Source: an uncultured Bacilli bacterium (lineage in GTDB: Bacteria; Bacillota_I; Bacilli_A; RF39; UBA660). From it: 64,000 nucleotides of DNA. How positions within the stretch are numbered: position 1 is the first letter of the stretch; every line of letters starts with the position of its first letter. The notes below the pieces were generated by a model, which had not been told where the DNA came from, ran no database searches, and saw only the letters and a program-made list of their open reading frames with translations. Of this stretch, positions 57,832-64,000 are shown piece by piece. Location: NCBI GenBank assembly GCA_910584165.1, contig CAJTZU010000007.1, positions 1 to 64,000 of the forward strand, written 5' to 3'. A program made the translations under genes and the position numbers.

Positions 57832-58717
57832 ATGAAATGTAAAAGTTGTAAAATGGACTAGTAATTATTGTCCTTATTGTGCTTTAAATCTTCAAAAAAG
57901 TTTTAATTTAAATAAAGGAAGCAAATATTTTATTATATTATGTCATATCCTTCCATTTCTTTTTATTTTTTTAGGATTTTTCTATTTTCTTTCTCAAAAT
58001 TTAAGTACTCCTAGTATTGATTTTTCAACTTATAAGGAAAATTTAGAAAAAAGAGGATGTAAATTAGAAAGTGTAGAAAATTATTATGGTGATTTATTAG
58101 AAACAGATTCAAATTGTCCTTTTTATTCTAACTATAGAACAATAGAAAGTAAGGAAAAAAGAGAGGATGTTTATTTTAGAATCGTTAAGAATATGGAAAT
58201 GTCTGTTCATGGTTTTTATTATACAAGTACAGTTAATGAAGCTAATTATTCCAGATATTTTATTCGTCAAAATGATTATGCTGATGTAATAATGATAAAT
58301 GACAGTATTTTCTTTATTTATGCCAATTCTAGTCAGAAGAAAGAAGCGATGGGCTTTGTAAATGATATAGGAGTAAGTTTTGGAGATTATTTTACGCCTT
58401 ATACGACTTTTTGTATGGTATTAGCATTTGCTATTTTTATACTTCTTATAATGGTTAGCTGGTGGAAATTAAATATAAAATTAGGAAGAAAAGGGTACAT
58501 TTGTCTTATTCCTATTTATAATGTAATTTGCTTAGCAGATGATGTATTTCATAAAAAAATAGTTGGTCTTCTTTTTTTGATTCCGTTTATTCAAGTAATT
58601 ATGATTTTATTACTAACTATTAAATTATTAGAAAAGTATCAAAAATCAACTTCTTTTATTATTTTAGCTATTTTCTTTACCACGGTTGTATTAGCTATGA
58701 TAGCTTTGGATAAGTAG
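57832..58717 (+). pseudogene. Frameshifted zinc-ribbon membrane protein with DUF5684-like C-terminus
   Basis: ATG 57832 has a proper promoter and Shine-Dalgarno, but the frame stops after nine codons (MKCKSCKMD). Removing one A from the AAAA run at 57850-57853 joins MKCKSCK to WTSNYCPYCALNL, restoring a C-x2-C...C-x2-C zinc ribbon. The frame then stays open for 286 further codons to 58717. The downstream part has a membrane helix (about residues 33-52), an extracellular domain with two Cys, and a C-terminal block of three to four helices (WWKLNIKLGRKGYICLIPIYN) resembling DUF5684. An internal start at ATG 58193 could still make a shorter product. It may be a real mutation, a sequencing error, or a recoding site. 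Confidence 0.75.
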
Positions 58718-58781
58718 GAACAAAGAATAATGAAATAAAAAAAGCAAGATAATCTTAAAAAGAAAAATTTTCTCTATAAAT

Positions 58782-58807
58782 AAAAAGTAGTAAAAAACTA
58801 CTTTTTT
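58782..58807. terminator. Bidirectional terminator before rnhC
   Basis: AAAAAGTAG (58782-58790), 7-nt loop, CTACTTTTT (58798-58806). It serves the convergent zinc-ribbon and rnhC genes. Confidence 0.75.
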
Positions 58808-59747
58808 AATTGTTTATTATTTTTTCTGTATTTTTAAAATTATATTTAGCTATTTCTTTTAATTTGTCTTTTCCAAATTTTTCAACAATTTTCTTACCAG
58901 CCTCATCCACTAGAGTGGAAGCTCCTTTTGGTAAGAACATATCTAATGATTTTCCTAATTTATCAAATTCTTTAATAAAAATATAGCGACTAATAATAGA
59001 AGCGCAAGCAACCGCTAAAGATCTATCTTCGCCCTTAGTTAAAAAAGTAATTTTTCGAAAAACATTAGAGCTTTCTTTTAAATAATGGTAATATACATAA
59101 GGTTTAGCAAATTCATCTACAATTACATAATCCCAGTTTTGTATTTCACTTGTAAGTTGAAGTAATACTTTATTGTGAAGAATTGCTTTGAGGCGATTCA
59201 TATTCATATCAGAGGAATATCTTTCATTATATTCTTTATTACTTAGTATAATACTTTTATAAGGAATTCTTTTGATGATTTGAGGAACAATTTCTAAAAT
59301 TTTGTCATCTGTTAGTTTTTTGGAGTCTTTTACACCTAGCTCTTCTAACCAAGAAATATCTTCTTTTTTTACATAAGCACTAGTAACGACGATAGGTCCA
59401 AAATAATCTCCAGTTCCTACTTCATCAGAGCCAATACTATTAGAGTGATAAATTTTAGGGTCAATTATAATCTCTTTCTTTTCTTTTTTTTCTTTTTCAT
59501 CACTATTTTTTACATCGACTTTTTTAGTAGGATTTAAATGTCTTTCTCTTTCAATCCATAATTGTGCGGATATATCAGCACTCATTCCTTGAAATACAGC
59601 CTTTCCAGATTCATAAACTGTTACAACACAATCTGCATCGTCGGCTTGAAACACTGCATAAGGGGGTGTCTTTTCTCTTTTATAATCTTGAAAGAAATCA
59701 CTCATTTCTTGTTTGGTATTTTCACTAATTTTTACAGTAATTGTCAT
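58806..59747 (-). CDS. rnhC: Ribonuclease HIII
   Basis: Cleaves RNA in RNA-DNA hybrids. An N-terminal TBP-like substrate-binding domain (about residues 1-85) is followed by a Lys/Glu-rich linker. The catalytic domain begins IGSDEVGTGDYFGPIVV, with the Asp-Glu pair of the DEDD-type site, and later Asp residues are seen in VIVDEFAKPY and AVACASIISRY. The two-domain layout distinguishes RNase HIII from HII. The start at 59747 is chosen because AGGAAGTGAT lies just upstream; an in-frame extension to 59849 lacks a ribosome-binding site. Confidence 0.92.
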   Translation of the reverse strand: MTITVKISENTKQEMSDFFQDYKREKTPPYAVFQADDADCVVTVYESGKAVFQGMSADISAQLWIERERHLNPTKKVDVKNSDEKEKKEKKEIIIDPKIYHSNSIGSDEVGTGDYFGPIVVTSAYVKKEDISWLEELGVKDSKKLTDDKILEIVPQIIKRIPYKSIILSNKEYNERYSSDMNMNRLKAILHNKVLLQLTSEIQNWDYVIVDEFAKPYVYYHYLKESSNVFRKITFLTKGEDRSLAVACASIISRYIFIKEFDKLGKSLDMFLPKGASTLVDEAGKKIVEKFGKDKLKEIAKYNFKNTEKIINN

Positions 59748-59818
59748 TTTATCACTTCCTGTAGTTATTGTAACATAAATTTGTCTAAATTGATATCCAA
59801 TTAACACTCGTATTGTCA

Positions 59819-59846
59819 TTGCATTTTTCATAGAATATGATATAAT
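59819..59846 (+). promoter_or_regulatory. Promoter of the CvpA-rsmE unit
   Basis: TTGCAT (59819-59824), 16-bp spacer, TATAAT (59841-59846) with extended TG. Confidence 0.65.
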
Positions 59847-59869
59847 CAAACTAGGGATAGGAGGATTTT

Positions 59870-60574
59870 ATGAACATAGTAGACGTTGTTATTATTTTAG
59901 TATTAGTACTAGGTTTAGTAGTAGGCGCTAAGAAAGGATTTACAAGGCAGTTAGTAGATACTGTGGGAACTATTGCGGTTATTGTCTTATCATTTTTATT
60001 AAAAGGGTATGTTTCCTCTATTTTATATAAATTCTGCCCATTTTTTCATTTTTCAGGAAACTTAGAAGGAATAACTTCTTTAAATTTATTATTATATGAA
60101 GTAGTAGCTTTTTTTATATTATTTATTATTTTATCTTCTATATTGAAAGTATTGAAGCTGACAACCAATATATTTGAAAAATTCTTGAAGATGACTATTG
60201 TTTTAGGAATACCTTCTAAGATATTAGGAGCAATAGTAGGAATGATACAGAATTTTATATTCTTGTTTGTCGCTTTATACTTTTTAAGATTGCCAGTTTT
60301 AGGATTAGAATTGATAAAGGAATCTAAGTTGTCTGATAAGATTTTAAATAGTACTCCATTATTATCTAGTGTTTGTAAGGATACTTTAAGTGTTTTTGAA
60401 GATTTTGATAAGCTAATAGAAGAATATAAGAATGAAAAAGATCATGCCTTAGTAAATCAAAAAACATTAGAATTGTTAGTGGAGAAAAAAATTGTTAATA
60501 TAGAAGTAGCTAATAAATTAATAGCAGAAGGAAAATTAGAAAATGCAGTCGCATTGCAGAGAAAAGAAGCGTAA
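59870..60574 (+). CDS. CvpA-family membrane protein
   Basis: A 234-aa protein with four membrane helices in the first 150 residues. It begins NIVDVVIILVLVLGLVVGAKKGFTRQLVD in two parts; the G-x-KKGF turn after helix 1 is the CvpA hallmark. The C-terminal 85 residues are charged and cytosolic. CvpA proteins are linked to colicin V production in E. coli and to envelope functions elsewhere; the Bacillus homologue YshB lies next to rnhC, the same arrangement (divergent here). Function in this organism is unknown. Confidence 0.75.
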   Translation: MNIVDVVIILVLVLGLVVGAKKGFTRQLVDTVGTIAVIVLSFLLKGYVSSILYKFCPFFHFSGNLEGITSLNLLLYEVVAFFILFIILSSILKVLKLTTNIFEKFLKMTIVLGIPSKILGAIVGMIQNFIFLFVALYFLRLPVLGLELIKESKLSDKILNSTPLLSSVCKDTLSVFEDFDKLIEEYKNEKDHALVNQKTLELLVEKKIVNIEVANKLIAEGKLENAVALQRKEA

Positions 60575-60598
60575 TGCTTCTTATCTTTTGGAGGAGTT

Positions 60599-61312
60599 AT
60601 GCAAAGATATTTTGGAATAGAGAAGGTAGATGATTATTTTTTATTAAGAGAAGAGGACCTTTACCATATTAAAACAGTAATGAGAATGAAAGAACAAGAC
60701 AAAATAGAAGTAGTTTACGATTCTAAAGTCTATTTATGTGAAATAGAAGATGTTTCTAGTAATTTGAAGGTAAAAAGAAAAGAGGAAATTTCTCATCCTA
60801 TTTTTAAAGGGCCACGATTAGTTCTTATTATTCCATTTTTAAAAGAGCAAAAGATGGATCTTATTTTTCAAAAGGGGACAGAGCTTGGTGTGGATGAATT
60901 TATTATAGTATCCACTGAGAGAACTCTTGTAAAAGTAGAAGAAAAAAAAGAACCTGCAAAAGTGGAAAGATGGTCAAGGATTTGTAAAGAGGCTGCAGAG
61001 CAATCTATGAGAAATACGATACCTTTAGTAAGAATAGAAAGAAAAAAGGAAGATTTAGAATTTTTATCTGGGATTAAATTACTTTGCAGTACGCAAGAAA
61101 AAGTAAAAACAATCAAAAATATTTTGAAAAATACTAGTATTTGTGATACAATTAATTTGATGATAGGTCCAGAAGGAGGATTTTCATCTCAAGAAGAACT
61201 ATACTTTGAAAAAAAGGGGTATGAAAAAATTAGTTTAGGAACTTCTATTATGCGAGTAGAGACAGTTCCCATCTTTTTATCAAGTATAATCCGTTACGAA
61301 TATATGGAGTGA
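60599..61312 (+). CDS. rsmE: 16S rRNA m3U1498 methyltransferase RsmE
   Basis: Methylates U1498 of 16S rRNA. An N-terminal PUA-like domain (MQRYFGIEKV...HIKTVMRMKEQD) is followed by a SPOUT-type methyltransferase domain. It contains FQKGTELGVDEF, WSRICKEAAEQSMRN, MIGPEGGFSSQEE and the knot end SLGTSIMRVETVPIF. Length 237 aa is normal. It follows the CvpA-like gene by 24 bp with Shine-Dalgarno TGGAGG. Confidence 0.95.
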   Translation: MQRYFGIEKVDDYFLLREEDLYHIKTVMRMKEQDKIEVVYDSKVYLCEIEDVSSNLKVKRKEEISHPIFKGPRLVLIIPFLKEQKMDLIFQKGTELGVDEFIIVSTERTLVKVEEKKEPAKVERWSRICKEAAEQSMRNTIPLVRIERKKEDLEFLSGIKLLCSTQEKVKTIKNILKNTSICDTINLMIGPEGGFSSQEELYFEKKGYEKISLGTSIMRVETVPIFLSSIIRYEYME

Positions 61313-61316
61313 TACT

Positions 61317-62660
61317 ATGAATGAAATTTTAGATGCAATTGTAGGAAATAATTTAGTGTTTGGTGGTATTCTTGCTCTACTAGGAATTATTTTAATAATT
61401 ATTATTGTTTCTTTAGTAAAAAGTACTAAAAAACGTCACAAAATTCCTATTTACGAAGAAGATTTAGAGGAAAAAGAACTAGAGGATGTTAAAGAAGAAG
61501 ATATTATTGATAAACCAGCTAAGAAAAAAAAGAAGGAAAAAGTAGTAGAGGAAGAACAAGAAGAACCAGAAGAGGTTTTAGAATTAGAATCTTCTAATTC
61601 TCCAGAAGAGGAAAAATTAGAAGAAGAGGAGCAATCTTTAGAGCAAGAAGATTTAGAAGATATGGTAAAAGAAGAGCCTGAGGAAATATCTTTAGAAGAA
61701 AAAATGGATATGGGAGAATCTGATGAAGAAATTCCTATCATAAAAGATGAAGGCTATACTGAAGAGAAGATAGCAGAATTAGAAAATATTGACGAAGAAG
61801 AAATTAAAGAGAGAATTGAAAAAGAGCACGAGGAAGCTATTGAAGAGGTCATGGAAGAAATAGAGAATGACGAAATGAGTGATGCTCTTAGAAGTTTAAA
61901 AGAGGCCAAGGAAGTAAAGCCAGAGGATGTTGTTCGTCAATTTGAGCAAGAGCAAGAAGCTCAATCTATTATCAGCTATCAAGAACTAGTAGATGTTGTT
62001 AAAAATCGTGATAGGGAATTTGAAGATGAACTAGAATCAAAGCCTTTAGCGACAGTCAAAGATTTTTTACCAGAGCCAAAAGAAGAAACTACTGGACAAG
62101 ATCAAGATATGGTCAAACTAATAGAAGAATTAGGAAAGCCAAAAGAGATGGAATCTCAGGAGAAAGTTTCCAATGAACCTTTGCAATATGAGGATATTAG
62201 TGAAGAAAAGCACGAAGATTTAGAGGTTATTCAAGAATCTGATAAAGATATGGAAACTGCTCGTGCTATGGTAAGAGAAGCATTAAAAGAAATACCAGAT
62301 GATGGAAAATTCAAAAAGACGGAATTAATATCTCCTGTATTTGGTAGAATTCCTGAAGAATCAGAGGATAGTTATCCAACGGTTAAGAAGTTTACTCGTG
62401 AGGAAGAAGAGGAAGACTCTTCTATAGAAGAAATTGAGGAAATAAAGTTGCCAGAAATAGAAAAAAATGATAGTATAGATTTTGAGGCAGCAGAAAATAC
62501 GTTATTCCAGGATATCTCTGAAGATACAGTGGAGGAAAATTCACAATTATTTGAAGAAATTCCTGTGGAAACAGAAAATAAAGAAGATACGGGTATAGGA
62601 GAAATTTCTAAGAACGAAGAATTCTTAAAAGCCCTAAAAGATTTCCGTGATAGTTTATAA
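61317..62660 (+). CDS. Membrane-anchored acidic disordered protein with an ISPVFG motif
   Basis: A 447-aa protein with one N-terminal membrane helix (about residues 12-34, LVFGGILALLGIILIIIIVSL) and a very Glu-rich cytosolic region of about 400 aa, predicted disordered by composition. At residues 332-345 it has FKKTELISPVFGRI, closely similar to residues 136-149 of the acidic protein at 10744. It ends in a possible short helix (NEEFLKALKDFRDSL). The long acidic tail behind an N-terminal anchor recalls scaffold proteins of division or signalling, but I recognise no family. The start is 4 bp after rsmE. Confidence 0.6.
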   Translation: MNEILDAIVGNNLVFGGILALLGIILIIIIVSLVKSTKKRHKIPIYEEDLEEKELEDVKEEDIIDKPAKKKKKEKVVEEEQEEPEEVLELESSNSPEEEKLEEEEQSLEQEDLEDMVKEEPEEISLEEKMDMGESDEEIPIIKDEGYTEEKIAELENIDEEEIKERIEKEHEEAIEEVMEEIENDEMSDALRSLKEAKEVKPEDVVRQFEQEQEAQSIISYQELVDVVKNRDREFEDELESKPLATVKDFLPEPKEETTGQDQDMVKLIEELGKPKEMESQEKVSNEPLQYEDISEEKHEDLEVIQESDKDMETARAMVREALKEIPDDGKFKKTELISPVFGRIPEESEDSYPTVKKFTREEEEEDSSIEEIEEIKLPEIEKNDSIDFEAAENTLFQDISEDTVEENSQLFEEIPVETENKEDTGIGEISKNEEFLKALKDFRDSL

Positions 62661-62685
62661 GCCTACTAAATAGGCTTATTTTTTT
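62657..62685 (+). terminator. Terminator of the CvpA-rsmE-acidic protein unit
   Basis: ATAAGCCTA (62657-62665), CTAAA loop, TAGGCTTAT (62671-62679) and Ts; the stop codon is in the stem. Confidence 0.88.
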
Positions 62686-62698
62686 GGAGAGTGATAAA

Positions 62699-63979
62699 AT
62701 GACTTTTAAAATATATACTTTAGGATGTAAAGTAAATACCTATGAATCTAATGTAATAAAAGATAGTTTAGTGAATCATGGCTATGAAGAGGTGGAGGAA
62801 GACATAGCAGATACTTATATTATTAATACTTGTACAGTGACGGATACAAGTGCTCATAAATCTTTAAAAGTAATTAGACAATGCATTCGTAAAAATCAAA
62901 ATGCTATTATTGTTGTATGTGGCTGTATGACACAAGTAGAGCCAGAAAAAGCCAAAATAGAGGGAGTTTCTATTTTGCTTGGTAATCGTTATAAAAGTCA
63001 AATTGCTTCTTATATTGAGCAATATAAGAAAACAAAAGAAGCAATTTACATGGTTGATGATATTATGAATTGCCCATTTGAGAGTATGAAATTAAACAAT
63101 TTTAATCATACGAGAGCATTCGTAAAAATTGAAGATGGGTGTGAAAACTATTGTTCTTATTGTATTATTCCGTATGCTAGAGGAAAAGTAAGAAGTAAAG
63201 AACCATCTTTAGTAATAGAAGAAATTACTCATTTAGTAAAACAAGGTCATAAAGAAATTGTTTTAACTGGAATTCATACAGGACATTATGGGGCGGATTT
63301 AGGAGCGTATCATTTTTCTAATTTATTAGAGGATATTGTAAAAATACCTGGATTAGAGCGTCTTCGCATTTCTTCTATAGAAATTACAGAAATAGAAGAG
63401 GATGTTCTTCAAGTATTGAAAAAATCAAAAATAATTGTTGACCACTTACACATTCCTTTGCAAAGTGGTTCTAATATTATTTTAAAAAGTATGAATCGGA
63501 AATATGACAAAGAGTATTTTATGAATAAAGTAAATGAAATTCGTGCTATTAGACCAAATATTTCATTAACTACTGATTTGATTGTAGGGTTTCCAGGTGA
63601 AACAGAAGAATTATTTCAGGAAACGGTAGAGACTATTAATACGATTAGATTTAGTAAAATTCATGTATTCCCGTTTTCTTTAAGAAAGGGGACAAAGGCA
63701 GAAGAGATTCCTAATCATATAGATGAAAAGGCAAAAAAAGAGAGAGTAAAAGTGATGATGGAGATTAGTAAAAAGCTAGAGGTAGAATATATGGAAAAGT
63801 TTTTAAATCAAAATATTATTTTTATTCCTGAAAAATATCAAGATGGGTATTTAATAGGACATACTGGTAATTATTTATTAATAAAAGCGCTTGGCAAAGA
63901 AGACGATATTCATAAAAATATAGAAGTGAAAATAAATTCTATTGACTATCCGTATTGTATAGGGGAAAAATCTTCTTAA
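62699..63979 (+). CDS. mtaB: tRNA (t6A37) methylthiotransferase MtaB
   Basis: Radical-SAM enzyme adding a methylthio group to t6A37 of tRNAs reading ANN codons. The N-terminal UPF0004 domain has three iron-sulfur cysteines (TLGCKVN, INTCTVT, CGCMTQ). The radical SAM motif is C-x3-C-x2-C in DGCENYCSYCIIPYARGK (about residues 140-157). A TRAM-like end follows. The sequence TLGCKVNTYES and the subsequent spacing point to MtaB rather than MiaB or RimO. ATG 62699 follows GGAGAGTGAT; 426 aa is normal. The gene is complete in the window. Confidence 0.92.
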   Translation: MTFKIYTLGCKVNTYESNVIKDSLVNHGYEEVEEDIADTYIINTCTVTDTSAHKSLKVIRQCIRKNQNAIIVVCGCMTQVEPEKAKIEGVSILLGNRYKSQIASYIEQYKKTKEAIYMVDDIMNCPFESMKLNNFNHTRAFVKIEDGCENYCSYCIIPYARGKVRSKEPSLVIEEITHLVKQGHKEIVLTGIHTGHYGADLGAYHFSNLLEDIVKIPGLERLRISSIEITEIEEDVLQVLKKSKIIVDHLHIPLQSGSNIILKSMNRKYDKEYFMNKVNEIRAIRPNISLTTDLIVGFPGETEELFQETVETINTIRFSKIHVFPFSLRKGTKAEEIPNHIDEKAKKERVKVMMEISKKLEVEYMEKFLNQNIIFIPEKYQDGYLIGHTGNYLLIKALGKEDDIHKNIEVKINSIDYPYCIGEKSS

Positions 63980-64000
63980 TTTGAAAAATAGAATATATTT

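Noticed and set aside
1..64000. tRNA or rRNA genes
   Set aside because: I saw no conserved TTCGAnnC arm with a matching cloverleaf, and no rRNA-like stretch in any intergenic region. A tRNAscan run would be decisive.

Overview
The window is very AT-rich DNA from a low-GC Firmicute. Codon usage is strongly A/T-biased, Shine-Dalgarno sequences are mostly GGTGAT-like, and TGA is used as a stop with TGG for Trp, so this is the standard bacterial code and not the mycoplasma code. Gene order is of Bacillus type in two places (ybeY-dgkA-cdd-era-yqzL-recO and mraZ-rsmH-ftsL-pbpB...spoVD...mraY-ftsW/spoVE). Spore-associated genes are present: sspI, two tiny YjcZ-like membrane proteins, and SpoVD-like and SpoVE-like proteins. 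The compact layout suggests an uncultured gut lineage of Bacilli near the Erysipelotrichia/RF39 type. That placement is inference; no rRNA or tRNA gene was seen to test it.

Layout. 1-3.6 kb: the tail of an Rpn-type nuclease/transposase gene, then the operon ybeY-dgkA-cdd-era-yqzL-DUF1653-recO. 3.6-10 kb: a metallophosphoesterase, a deoxynucleotidase-like HAD protein, an unusually short T-box leader reading into an unknown gene plus glyS, a phosphodiesterase, sspI, a Met/Gln-rich small protein and trmB. 10-17.4 kb: envelope and stress proteins (lipoprotein, acidic disordered protein, YtxG/YtxH-like pair), a solute-binding receptor with a degenerate GGDEF domain, a small XRE regulator with a candidate operator, recX and a PrsA-like foldase. 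17.5-35 kb: tiny spore-type membrane proteins, then a dcw cluster that starts with an array of MraZ boxes. Inserted into it are two LysM hydrolases without signal peptides and a phospholipid-synthesis block (CDP-alcohol transferase, two PlsC-like acyltransferases, an acyl-CoA ligase). 35-47.9 kb: accessory surface and transport genes: a WG-repeat-like protein, a degraded second copy of the ftsW 3' end, a secreted beta-helix/Big2/dockerin protein, a small GH13 enzyme, an ABC exporter, a divergent acyltransferase and a hybrid histidine kinase.

47.9-56.1 kb: a Gln/Pro/Met-rich repeat protein, a DUF192 protein, and a compact Gram-positive Tad (Flp) pilus locus: pilin, two TadE-like pseudopilins, TadZ/CpaE, TadA, a TadB carrying two N-terminal Ig-like domains, and TadC. 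murC follows directly. 56.1-64 kb: a membrane-anchored phosphodiester glycosidase, a frameshifted zinc-ribbon/DUF5684 gene, rnhC, a CvpA-like gene, rsmE, a second acidic membrane-anchored disordered protein, and mtaB.

Regulatory style is uniform. Most transcription units begin with an extended -10 element (TGnTATAAT) only about 14-25 nt before the start codon, so the mRNA leaders are hardly longer than the Shine-Dalgarno. Several of these -10 elements sit directly behind the T-tract of the previous gene's terminator. The least-explained items are the short T-box with its unknown first gene, the Ig-TadB fusion, the dockerin protein, the paired LysM proteins, and a short motif shared by two disordered acidic proteins.
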